From an uncultured Granulosicoccaceae bacterium (GTDB lineage Bacteria > Pseudomonadota > Gammaproteobacteria > Granulosicoccales > Granulosicoccaceae), in NCBI GenBank assembly GCA_937923745.1, contig CALDUO010000018.1, positions 1-48,886 of the forward strand: a stretch of DNA of 48,886 nt. Reading direction: 5' to 3'. Made by a program: the position numbers and the translations under genes. Each line of letters begins with the position of its first letter. Within the stretch, counting starts at the first letter, position 1. The notes under the pieces were generated by a model. The model worked only from the letters and a program-made list of their open reading frames with translations. It was not told where the DNA came from and made no database searches. Shown here in pieces: positions 7,320 to 15,473 of this stretch.

Positions 7320-10300
7320 ATGGACAATAACGTCTGGCAAATACTTTCTATTTTTCTTGTCTTATTGATGCAGTCGGGCTTCCTGCTGCTCGAAGGTGGG
7401 AGAGTTCGCGCCAAAAACTCTATTAATGTCGCCCAGAAAAACCTCACCGACCTGGTTGTCGTCTGGGTGTCTTTTCAAATTGTCGGTTTTTGGCTCATGT
7501 TCGGACACTGGGCCCCTTCATTTATTACCTCCACCGACAATCTCAACCCACTCACATTTATCTACCAGTTTGCATTTTGTAGCACCGCAGCCACATTGCT
7601 CTCCGGCGCAGTGGCAGAACGTATGTCCTACCGCGCCTATCTCGTCATCACGGTAATGATCGGTGCCGTGATCTACCCGCTGGTTGGCCGGCTGGTGTGG
7701 GGCGACACCTATAACCTGAACGTCACACCCTGGTTGACAAACCTTGGGTTCATCGATTTTGCAGGTTCAACAGTTGTACACAGCACCGGGGCTTGGATAG
7801 CACTGGCCGCTGTGATGTTTATTGGACCTCGCATCGGTCGATTCGATGAAAACGGAAATGTAAAAAACATACCGGCTAATAACGCTGTTATCTCCCTAAT
7901 GGGTGCCATTCTGATCATGCTCGGTTGGTTAGGCTTTAACGGGGGCTCGATCGCACCAGACGATGCATTGTTGCAGCACGTTCTGCTTAACACGCTAACA
8001 GCCGGTGTCTATGGTGCGGCTGCGGGTATGATCGCAGGTGCCTGGCTGGACAAAGGGATCTTTAACCCAACCCGTATCGTTAACGGTCTTATCGGCGGCA
8101 TGGTCGCCTGCACCGCAGGCGTCCACATGATGGATATTTACGACTCTATTCTCCTTGGGCTGCTTGGCGGTTCATTGGCAACATTTGCGTCTCATATGCT
8201 GTTGCATCGATTTAAAATCGATGATCCGTTGGACGTGGTTGCCTGTCACGGCATCTGTGGTGCATTCGGCACCCTAATGGTGGCGTATTGCGCGCCAGTG
8301 GCAAGTTTGCCTGCTACCGGACGACTCGGATTACTGGGCGTGCAGGCAGCGGGTATCATTGTCGTTTTGGTACTGGTCATGGGCATTACCACCGTAACAC
8401 TGCGTGTGCTGTCGCGCTTTATGGAAATACGGGTATCGGCTGAAGCAGAACAATTGGGCCTAAACTACACCGAACACGGTGAGTCCATCGGTATCGACAA
8501 GCTTAAGAACGTGATCAGCAGCAAAATAGAAAGCGGTGAATCATTTGCCGGTGGTGTGGTACTCGACTCTGATGATGAGCAGTCTGATCTGGCCGAAACG
8601 CTCAATCAGGTCATTGAAAAATACGAAGTGGCAGGCAGTGAGCTTAAGCATGCCAACGACCGTTTCCAACAATTCGCGGAGACCGCCTCTGATTGGTTAT
8701 GGGAAACCAACACTGACCTCCAGATAACCTTTATCAGCGCACACGGTAAATCGGAGACCGAGGACTTTGTAGCAAGTCTGAAAGGACAGTATCTGATGCA
8801 CACACTCAACATCGATCCGAGCATAAAAGAGCGTGTTCAACACTGTATAAACAATCACCTTGTAACCCCCATGTTTGAGGCCACACTTATCTCTGAACAT
8901 GAGTCTGCAAATCAGCTGTATTTAGAGGTTCGTGCTACGCCTCGTTTTAACGACGACGAGGAATTCGATGGATTCCGGGGCACACTGAAAGACATCTCGC
9001 TGAGAAAGGCTGCAGAATCCAAAGCACTGTACCTGGCACAACACGATGAACTTACCAAGCTACCCAATCGTCGTTCGCTCTCCATTGATCTCAATGCAAA
9101 GCTTTCAGAAGCTCGCAAGACAGGCAAGTCCGTTGTGGTTGCCGGTGTTGACCTTGACGGATTCAAAGCCGTAAACGATGCCTACGGCCACCTGGTGGGA
9201 GATGGATTACTCACGCAAGTAGCAGATCGCGTTGCAGATTTTTTGCGGCCTTGCGACTCAGTGTTCAGAACAGGCGGCGATGAATTTGTGGTTGTACTTT
9301 GTGGCCTGTCGCCACTGTCCGCCGTACAGGTTGCAGAGTCGATTGCAGAGCGGCTAATCGAACACCTGAAAGAAATCTATTTTGTGCAGACCATCGATGT
9401 CCGCATAGGCTCCAGTGTGGGACTCGCATCGTTCCCGCATCATGGCGACACGGCAGAAGAACTGCTACGCATGGCAGACTTGGCACTGTATAACGCAAAA
9501 GATCGTGGTAAGGGCGTCGTCTCCACTTTTAGTAGCGAGCTAGACACCGACGCAAAACTGCAGGTGCAACTGGAGCAGGACCTTCACCATGCTCTGGAGA
9601 ATGATGAGTTCTATTTGGTGTATCAGCCACTGGTCGACACGTCGTCAGAACGCCTCAAAGGTTTTGAAGCACTCATTCGCTGGAGTCACCCGGAGCGCGG
9701 CGAAATTCCACCGGGAGATTTTATCAGCGTGGCCGAAAAGCTGAACCTGATGGATCGTATCGGTGCGTACGTACTCGACGCTGCCTGTAAATTTGCTACG
9801 ACCTGGAAAGAGGATCCCCAAGGCCGGTTACCAGGCATTTCCGTGAATGTATCGCCACAGCAATTTCGGAACCCGGGATTTGTTAAGTCCGTGAGTGATG
9901 CACTTGAGAAACACGCCTTAGCGCCTGGCAGGCTCGAACTTGAAATCACCGAAGACGTATTGGTACACGATTTTAATGCCGTCATTGAAATACTGCAGGA
10001 AATTCGTACGCTGGGTGTCTCTGTGGCTGTGGACGATTTTGGTCAGGGCCAGACATCGTTGCGTTATCTTAACGAATTCCCGATCAGCAAAATTAAAATT
10101 GACCGGGCGTTTATCAAGCACATGACCAACGACAGCAAAGCCGCTGATATCACCCAAACCATCGTGGCGCTTGGGCAAAAACTCGGCGTTGATGTATTGG
10201 CAGAAGGTGTTGAAGAGTTTGATCAGTTATCGTTACTCAAAGACTGGAAGTGCGATCAGGTCCAAGGGTTCTTTTTCTCCAAGCCAATACCCGGAGATGC

Positions 10301-10373
10301 AGTGACTGCGCTGATCACAAACGGCCTTTCAAACAAAGACGACGACAGCCCGTCGTTAAAAAAAGCTGCCTGA
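7320..10373 (+). CDS. Ammonium channel-PAS-GGDEF-EAL fusion protein
   Basis: 1017 residues. Residues 1-370 are a complete Amt/Rh channel, including the pore residues: D146, H154 (TVVHSTGAWIAL) and H310 (VACHGICGAFGTL), plus the YQFAF phenylalanine gate. A linker of about 80 residues leads to a PAS domain (about 450-565, SDWLWETNTDLQITF). The GGDEF domain has an intact GGDEF at 652-656 and an I-site RPCD five residues before it. The EAL domain has EAL at 783-785, NVSPQQF, EITED, DDFG, KIDR and AEGVEE, the expected catalytic set. It is probably an inner-membrane ammonium sensor that makes and/or degrades cyclic-di-GMP. No clear ribosome binding site precedes ATG at 7320. There is no glnK partner alongside, unlike classical amtB loci. 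Confidence 0.93.
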   Translation: MDNNVWQILSIFLVLLMQSGFLLLEGGRVRAKNSINVAQKNLTDLVVVWVSFQIVGFWLMFGHWAPSFITSTDNLNPLTFIYQFAFCSTAATLLSGAVAERMSYRAYLVITVMIGAVIYPLVGRLVWGDTYNLNVTPWLTNLGFIDFAGSTVVHSTGAWIALAAVMFIGPRIGRFDENGNVKNIPANNAVISLMGAILIMLGWLGFNGGSIAPDDALLQHVLLNTLTAGVYGAAAGMIAGAWLDKGIFNPTRIVNGLIGGMVACTAGVHMMDIYDSILLGLLGGSLATFASHMLLHRFKIDDPLDVVACHGICGAFGTLMVAYCAPVASLPATGRLGLLGVQAAGIIVVLVLVMGITTVTLRVLSRFMEIRVSAEAEQLGLNYTEHGESIGIDKLKNVISSKIESGESFAGGVVLDSDDEQSDLAETLNQVIEKYEVAGSELKHANDRFQQFAETASDWLWETNTDLQITFISAHGKSETEDFVASLKGQYLMHTLNIDPSIKERVQHCINNHLVTPMFEATLISEHESANQLYLEVRATPRFNDDEEFDGFRGTLKDISLRKAAESKALYLAQHDELTKLPNRRSLSIDLNAKLSEARKTGKSVVVAGVDLDGFKAVNDAYGHLVGDGLLTQVADRVADFLRPCDSVFRTGGDEFVVVLCGLSPLSAVQVAESIAERLIEHLKEIYFVQTIDVRIGSSVGLASFPHHGDTAEELLRMADLALYNAKDRGKGVVSTFSSELDTDAKLQVQLEQDLHHALENDEFYLVYQPLVDTSSERLKGFEALIRWSHPERGEIPPGDFISVAEKLNLMDRIGAYVLDAACKFATTWKEDPQGRLPGISVNVSPQQFRNPGFVKSVSDALEKHALAPGRLELEITEDVLVHDFNAVIEILQEIRTLGVSVAVDDFGQGQTSLRYLNEFPISKIKIDRAFIKHMTNDSKAADITQTIVALGQKLGVDVLAEGVEEFDQLSLLKDWKCDQVQGFFFSKPIPGDAVTALITNGLSNKDDDSPSLKKAA

Positions 10374-10784
10374 CAGGTTATTCAGTGCTGGCAGTAAACA
10401 AATTGCATCATCGCTTCGGTGCTGCGTAAGCTATTAAAGTAACGACATCAGACTCGACACACCTAGCCTGCTTTATTCATGAAGGGTTCGTCTCCAAAGA
10501 AAGAGCGCCCTTTGTAGATCGCCTCGGCAGATCGTTCAATTGGACGAGGCTCAACGCTATGCTGCGGATTGAGCGCAATCGGGCGAGCTATGACGGCGCT
10601 CTGCCTGTGATGGCGATCGGGAGGCGATTAACAAGTGGTCGTGAACAGGAAACAGTGTGCAAACTTCATCTATAAGTCCGGAAAACCTATATTTCGAACT
10701 AAAGCCCGATGTCCCGTTAACACTGTTATCGCTTTCGTCAATAAAGCTGCCTAATCCTACGTATCCCAAGGGTTAACCTAAACG
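10374..10784. other. Gap with no confident gene
   Basis: About 410 bp between convergent genes. A stop-free plus-strand frame without ATG runs from roughly 10435 to 10670 (contains ERAPFVDRLGRSFNW and ALPVMAIGRRLTSG), and other frames are broken. I do not recognise it. It could be the remnant of a small gene or chance. No strong terminator hairpin was seen. Confidence 0.4.
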
Positions 10785-12059
10785 TCATCCTAAGGCTTTT
10801 GTCAGCACCGACTGATCCATTAAAAAACGCGAGAACATAGGCAACCGTGCAGCGCCGAGAGCACGCGCATTAGCGCCGACCTCACCCGACATAATGTCTG
10901 GCGCTTTAATGCCTTTGGTGTTGTAACCGGTAACCAGCGCACCGGTGCGTGACACGATGGACTCTTTGATTTGCGATGTAAACGAGCCATCAATCACGAT
11001 AGCGTCTACGTCCACCACGGCGCTGACCGAAATAACCGCCATTGCAAGAGCCTGAGCGACCTGCTCCATCCATTCCGTTAACACCAATGACTCACGATGC
11101 CAAACCTCGCTGTCGTCATTCCAAAGCGGCGTGGATTCCACTGAACCGTTGAGCATACCTTCCAGTCGATAGATGGAGGCTTGGTCGATCAGCTGCGACA
11201 CGCGCCCTTTGACGTCAGGATCAAGTACCGGCAGCGAGCCAAACGCTCCGGCATTACCGGACTTACCGGCATACACCGAACGGTTCAGCACAATACCACC
11301 ACCAATAAAATACCCAATAAAAAAATACGCAAAGTCAGCAACAATACGCCCGCGGCCAAACGTAAGCTCTGCACCACAAGCGGCCGTTGCATCGTTTTCA
11401 ATGAAGACGGGGGTGTCGGTTGCACTCGAGAGTTGTTCCCGGAAATCGAAGTTGGCCCATGGTGCCATCGCGCCCTCAGGCGCACCCAACTCAGACGTCC
11501 AGTTCCAGAGTTCAAACGGCAACGCGACGCCAATGCCATGCAACCGCTGACGGCATTTAGCCGGCAACTGATTCAACAACACGGGCAACGACTCCGACAC
11601 GAAAGACACTATGCGCTCCGGTTCCGGATAAGCATGAAGCAACGTGGCACGATCAACTTCTTCGCCGGTAAAGTTAATCAGTATCAGCTCGGAACTGCGC
11701 CGCCCGATTTTAAGACCGGCGAAAAAAGCGCCATTCGCGTTCAGCGTTAGCGGTACAGATGGCTGACCCACTTTACCTTTGACAGGCACTCCGGTCTCTA
11801 TCAGCCCATCGGACTGTAATGCCCGAATAATCAATGTGATGGTTTGCGGCGACAGACCTGTTCTGCGGGCGATGTCTGCACGGGACACTGTATCGGCCCG
11901 AATCACCGACAACACCAGCCGCTCGTTGTGTGCTCTGACGTGCGACAGATTCGACCCGCCCTGCTGTAGCTCATCAGTCCCGGCCTTGGAGGTTGCACTG
12001 ACACGGGATACAGCGTCTTGCGCACTGCTCTGATCGGTCTTGTTGGTTCGAGTGGCCAT
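10785..12059 (-). CDS. ROK-family transcriptional repressor
   Basis: 424 residues from ATG at 12059; upstream in-frame starts would overlap the control region. The winged helix-turn-helix lies around residues 45-105 (NERLVLSVIRADTVSRADIA, then TGLSPQTITLIIRAL). The ROK sugar-binding fold follows. Canonical ROK kinase features are degraded: the DxGGT loop is replaced by LKIGRRSSE, and the zinc-type motif reads GNAGAFGSLP, without the usual histidine and cysteines. So it should be a regulator without kinase activity. It is divergent from a monosaccharide ABC operon and most likely represses that operon until a sugar binds. The start-to-start gap contains an AT-rich dyad and a promoter. Confidence 0.9.
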   Translation of the reverse strand: MATRTNKTDQSSAQDAVSRVSATSKAGTDELQQGGSNLSHVRAHNERLVLSVIRADTVSRADIARRTGLSPQTITLIIRALQSDGLIETGVPVKGKVGQPSVPLTLNANGAFFAGLKIGRRSSELILINFTGEEVDRATLLHAYPEPERIVSFVSESLPVLLNQLPAKCRQRLHGIGVALPFELWNWTSELGAPEGAMAPWANFDFREQLSSATDTPVFIENDATAACGAELTFGRGRIVADFAYFFIGYFIGGGIVLNRSVYAGKSGNAGAFGSLPVLDPDVKGRVSQLIDQASIYRLEGMLNGSVESTPLWNDDSEVWHRESLVLTEWMEQVAQALAMAVISVSAVVDVDAIVIDGSFTSQIKESIVSRTGALVTGYNTKGIKAPDIMSGEVGANARALGAARLPMFSRFLMDQSVLTKALG

Positions 12060-12078
12060 CGGCAAATGGTAACAGAAT

Positions 12079-12128
12079 AATAAATACATCAAATATATTT
12101 ATTTATTGACATTCAGAATAAATTGGGG
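12079..12128 (+). promoter_or_regulatory. Promoter with AT-rich dyad upstream of the sugar ABC operon
   Basis: A consensus -35 box TTGACA is at 12106-12111, followed after 17 bases by TTATCT as a weak -10. Just upstream, TAAATA (12081-12086) and TATTTA (12096-12101) form an AT-rich inverted repeat like operators of ROK repressors. The dyad lies within 25 bp of the -35 box and could also overlap the divergent repressor's promoter. The assignment is by pattern only. Confidence 0.5.
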
Positions 12129-12221
12129 TTATCTGTACGCACGCTGAGTGCAGTTCACGCCGAGTTTGCTGCTGTCAGCTCCGATGTATTCAATACAAAA
12201 ACCAACCTCCTGGAGAGTGAA

Positions 12222-13247
12222 ATGAACCTGTTTAAAAAAACAGCCCTATCTGTTGGCGTGTTAACGGTCAGTGCCATGATGGCCGGACCTGCCGCCGCTG
12301 AAGTCGGTGCATGCCTCATCACCAAAACCGATATCAACCCCTTCTTCGTGAAAATGAAAGAAGGCGCAACCGCAAAAGCCGATGAACTCGGCATCTCGCT
12401 GTCAACCTATGCCGGTAAGGTAGACGGCGACCACGAAACCCAAGTGCAGGCCATCGAAACCTGCATCGCGTCAGGCGCCAAGGGTATTCTGCTCACCGCA
12501 TCAGACACCAAAGCTATCGTTCCGGTTGTACAGCAAGCGCGAGATGCCGGTCTTCTGGTTATTGCACTCGATACACCACTTGAGCCTATCGATTCTGCTG
12601 ACGCCACCTTCGCCACCGACAACTTTAAAGCTGGCGAACTGATCGGTCAGTGGGCAGCGGCACAACTGGGTGATGATGCTGCGAATGCGAAAATAGCCAT
12701 GCTTGATCTGGCAGCCAGCCAACCGTCCGTTGGTGTACTGCGCGACCAGGGCTTCTTACAGGGCTTTGGTATCGATCTCGTTGACCCAAATCGCTGGGGT
12801 GATGAAACTGACCCGCGTATTGTTGGTAATGAAGTCACCGCCGGTAATGAAGAAGGTGGTCGTACCGCGATGGAAAGCCTGTTGCAACAAGATCCTGATA
12901 TCAATGTGGTCTACACCATCAACGAACCAGCGGCTGCCGGTGCCTATGAAGCGCTGAAAGCCTTTGGTAAAGAAAGTGACGTATTAATTGTCTCGGTCGA
13001 TGGTGGTTGCCCAGGTGTGCAGAATGTAGCGGAAGGCGTGATTGGCGCTACTTCTCAACAGTATCCTCTGTTGATGGCATCAATGGGCGTCGAAGCGATC
13101 AAGGCGTGGGCTGACACCGGTAAAAAACCTGAACCGTCACCGGGTCTTGCGTTTTTTAACACCGGCGTATCGCTGGTCACAGACAAACCTGCTGACGGTG
13201 TAGAGTCTATTGACACCAAAGAAGGCATGGATCGCTGCTGGGGTTAA
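12222..13247 (+). CDS. frcB: Sugar ABC transporter substrate-binding protein, FrcB-type
   Basis: 341 residues. ATG at 12222 follows TGGAGAG and opens a signal peptide ([20 protein letters not shown], cleavage near PAAA-EV). The mature sequence starts [19 protein letters not shown], which closely fits the fructose-binding FrcB group of family-1 periplasmic binding proteins. Other landmarks are the segments [30 protein letters not shown] and [13 protein letters not shown]. It should bind a monosaccharide in the periplasm and deliver it to the downstream permease. Two hairpins follow the stop codon and may keep its transcript more abundant than the permease. Fructose as ligand is inferred from resemblance; ribose, mannose or xylose are possible. 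Confidence 0.85.
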   Translation: MNLFKKTALSVGVLTVSAMMAGPAAAEVGACLITKTDINPFFVKMKEGATAKADELGISLSTYAGKVDGDHETQVQAIETCIASGAKGILLTASDTKAIVPVVQQARDAGLLVIALDTPLEPIDSADATFATDNFKAGELIGQWAAAQLGDDAANAKIAMLDLAASQPSVGVLRDQGFLQGFGIDLVDPNRWGDETDPRIVGNEVTAGNEEGGRTAMESLLQQDPDINVVYTINEPAAAGAYEALKAFGKESDVLIVSVDGGCPGVQNVAEGVIGATSQQYPLLMASMGVEAIKAWADTGKKPEPSPGLAFFNTGVSLVTDKPADGVESIDTKEGMDRCWG

Positions 13248-13279
13248 AATTAAGTTAAAGCAACTCGGATTGGCACAAG

Positions 13280-13339
13280 CGGATTTCATTTAAATCCGAC
13301 AACATCTGTAAGCGAAAACTTTTACAAAAGGGTTTTCGC
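13280..13339 (+). promoter_or_regulatory. Two hairpins between binding-protein and permease genes
   Basis: CGGATTT (13280-13286) pairs with AAATCCG (13292-13298) around a 5-base loop. GCGAAAAC (13312-13319) pairs with GTTTTCGC (13332-13339). Such hairpins after a binding-protein gene often cause partial termination or mRNA protection, giving excess binding protein. Neither has a clear T-tract. Confidence 0.55.
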
Positions 13340-13513
13340 GAAAAGGATTCTCTAAAACAGGCTATCTGTATAGAGTGTATTTGTTGTCATCCAGGCAGAT
13401 CGTCCGATTAAACGGCATTCATCACTATCCGGCGGATAATGTTTGATCGGACGTTCTCTGTATACTCTTTTTGTCTCTCCGTTTTATCAGCGATTAACTG
13501 CGACTCAAGCACA

Positions 13514-14593
13514 ATGACAAACACCACACCAAGCTCCCCCGACAGCCCTGAGGCCAGCATCGTCTCACAGGACGCTGACGCCGTTGCTGAATTTGAAGAA
13601 CCCAAAAAAACAGTACTTCAGAAAATTCAGCATTTTCTGCACGGCAACCCGGCGATGGTGCCGGTTATTATATTGGTGATTAGCGTCTTCGCATTTCGGC
13701 TCATCGCTGGCGAACGTTTTTTTACAGCCTTCAACCTGTCGCTTATCATGCAGCAGGTCACTATCATTGGGTTTCTCGCGTGCGCGCAGACCCTCATTAT
13801 TCTCACCGCTGGCATTGATCTGTCCATTGCCGCAATCATGGTACTCGCCTCGGTGGTCGCCGGAAAACTCGCCGTGATTCTTGGTGTTCCATCCGTCATC
13901 GCCTTACCGGCCGGGTTTCTGGTTGGCACCCTATGCGGGCTTTTAAACGGCTACATTGTCACACGACTGCGACTGCCGCCGTTTATCGTAACGTTGGGTA
14001 CCTGGAACATCTTCTTTGCACTCGTGATCTGGTATAGCGGCTCACAATCAATCAGAAGCCAGGATATCGACAAAATTGCACCGGTGCTCAAATTCTTTGG
14101 GGAACGCGTGAATATCGGTGGCGCTGTCTTTACCTACGGCTCGTTTCTGATGGTGTTTGTGTTTTTGTTTATCTGGTTTGTACTGAACAACACCGCTTGG
14201 GGACGCCACGTATACGCCGTTGGCGACGACAAGGAAGCAGCCGAACTCAGCGGCATTAACACTGACCGGCTGTTACTGTCCGTATACGGGGTCGCCGGTT
14301 TAATTGCAGGGATAGCCGCGTGGGTATCCATTGGTCGGGTTGGCTCGGTCAGTCCACAAAGTTTTTATGATGCCAACCTCGACTCTATCACCGCGGTGGT
14401 GATTGGTGGCACCTCACTGTTCGGCGGACGAGGCTCCATACTTGGCGCTTTATTTGGCGCGCTCATTGTGGGCGTATTCAGCTCGGGACTGAAAATCGCG
14501 GGGGTCGATGTCATCTGGCAACGGTTCGCTATCGGGTGTCTTATCATTTTGGCCGTCGGTATCGATCAATGGCTACGGAGGGTCTCGGCATGA
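13514..14593 (+). CDS. frcC: Sugar ABC transporter permease, FrcC-type
   Basis: 359 residues from ATG at 13514; an in-frame ATG at 13439 would add 25 residues that do not look like a permease N-terminus. A polar N-terminal stretch is followed by VLQKIQHFLHGNP, then about ten hydrophobic segments of the BPD_transp_2 (ribose/xylose/fructose) family. Family marks include LTAGIDLSIAAIMVLASVV and the C-terminal FDANLDSI-like segment (YDANLDSITAVVIGGTSLFG). It should form the inner-membrane channel, probably as a homodimer with the ATPase encoded next. The last codons overlap the ATPase start (ATGA), so the two are translationally coupled. No strong ribosome binding site is visible before 13514. 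Confidence 0.85.
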   Translation: MTNTTPSSPDSPEASIVSQDADAVAEFEEPKKTVLQKIQHFLHGNPAMVPVIILVISVFAFRLIAGERFFTAFNLSLIMQQVTIIGFLACAQTLIILTAGIDLSIAAIMVLASVVAGKLAVILGVPSVIALPAGFLVGTLCGLLNGYIVTRLRLPPFIVTLGTWNIFFALVIWYSGSQSIRSQDIDKIAPVLKFFGERVNIGGAVFTYGSFLMVFVFLFIWFVLNNTAWGRHVYAVGDDKEAAELSGINTDRLLLSVYGVAGLIAGIAAWVSIGRVGSVSPQSFYDANLDSITAVVIGGTSLFGGRGSILGALFGALIVGVFSSGLKIAGVDVIWQRFAIGCLIILAVGIDQWLRRVSA

Positions 14594-15363
14594 GCGAGAA
14601 CAATCTGGTACTTGAGGCGAAAGGCCTTGTCAAACGATATGGCCGTGTGGTGGCACTTGATCATGCCGATTTCGAACTGCGCGCTGGCGAGATCCTCGCT
14701 GTGATCGGTGATAACGGTGCGGGCAAATCAACCATGATCAAAGCGATCTCGGGCGCCATAACGCCAGATCAGGGCACCATAAAACTCGGCGGAGAAACCA
14801 CTCACTTTCGGTCCCCCATGGAGGCTCGTGCTGCCGGTATTGAAACGGTGTATCAAACGCTGGCACTGTCACCTGCGCTGTCTATCAGCGACAACATGTT
14901 TCTGGGACGCGAGATTCGTAAACCCGGCTTTCTCGGCAAGTGGCTGCGCGCATTGGATCGTTCGGCAATGGAAAAAACAGCACGCGACAAACTCAGTGAA
15001 CTTGGGTTAATGACGATACAAAATATATCGCAGCCTGTTGAGACACTGTCTGGTGGTCAGCGTCAAGGCGTAGCTGTTGCGCGAGCTGTAGCGTTTGGTT
15101 CACGCGTGGTAATTATGGATGAACCCACCGCTGCCCTCGGCGTTAAGGAATCACGTCGTGTACTTGAATTAATCAAGGAGGTTAATGCGAGAGGACTGCC
15201 AATTGTATTGATCTCACACAACATGCCACACGTTTTTGAAGTGGCCGATCGTATTCATATACACCGCCTTGGCAAACGGCTCTGTGTTATTGATCCAAAA
15301 GACTACAGCATGTCAGATGCGGTGGCATTAATGACAGGTGCTATGCAGCCTCACGCAGCCTAG
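14590..15363 (+). CDS. frcA: Sugar ABC transporter ATP-binding protein, FrcA-type
   Basis: 257 residues. ATG at 14590 is preceded by GGAGGG and overlaps the permease stop. It is a single ABC domain with Walker A GDNGAGKS, signature LSGGQRQGVAVARAVAFGS, Walker B VVIMDEPTAALG and the switch histidine in LISHNMPHVFEVADR. It is about half the length of the two-domain RbsA/XylG proteins, as is usual for FrcA-type systems, so two copies would power the transporter. It is the last gene of the operon; the following gap contains no hairpin that I can see. Confidence 0.88.
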   Translation: MSENNLVLEAKGLVKRYGRVVALDHADFELRAGEILAVIGDNGAGKSTMIKAISGAITPDQGTIKLGGETTHFRSPMEARAAGIETVYQTLALSPALSISDNMFLGREIRKPGFLGKWLRALDRSAMEKTARDKLSELGLMTIQNISQPVETLSGGQRQGVAVARAVAFGSRVVIMDEPTAALGVKESRRVLELIKEVNARGLPIVLISHNMPHVFEVADRIHIHRLGKRLCVIDPKDYSMSDAVALMTGAMQPHAA

Positions 15364-15473
15364 TCAACTCACAAGCCGCCCACACAAACCACAACACAAA
15401 CATAGAGCGTGCCCGCACAAAGCAACTGCACACTATTCGTACTTATCTTAAAAAATGCACACGCAGCAGTCGT

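Noticed and set aside
10557-10769. 70-codon minus-strand frame in the gap after the Amt fusion
   Set aside because: No start context, no family resemblance, and competing frames of similar length exist.
11173-11750. Long plus-strand frames opposite the ROK gene
   Set aside because: Antisense to a clear ROK regulator; low-complexity translation.
12123-12221. Upstream TTG-initiated extension of the sugar-binding protein
   Set aside because: It would place 33 residues before a clear signal peptide and an ideal ribosome binding site at the ATG 12222.
13439-13513. Upstream ATG for the sugar permease
   Set aside because: The extra 25 residues do not resemble permease N-termini; not fully excluded because the downstream start lacks a strong ribosome binding site.
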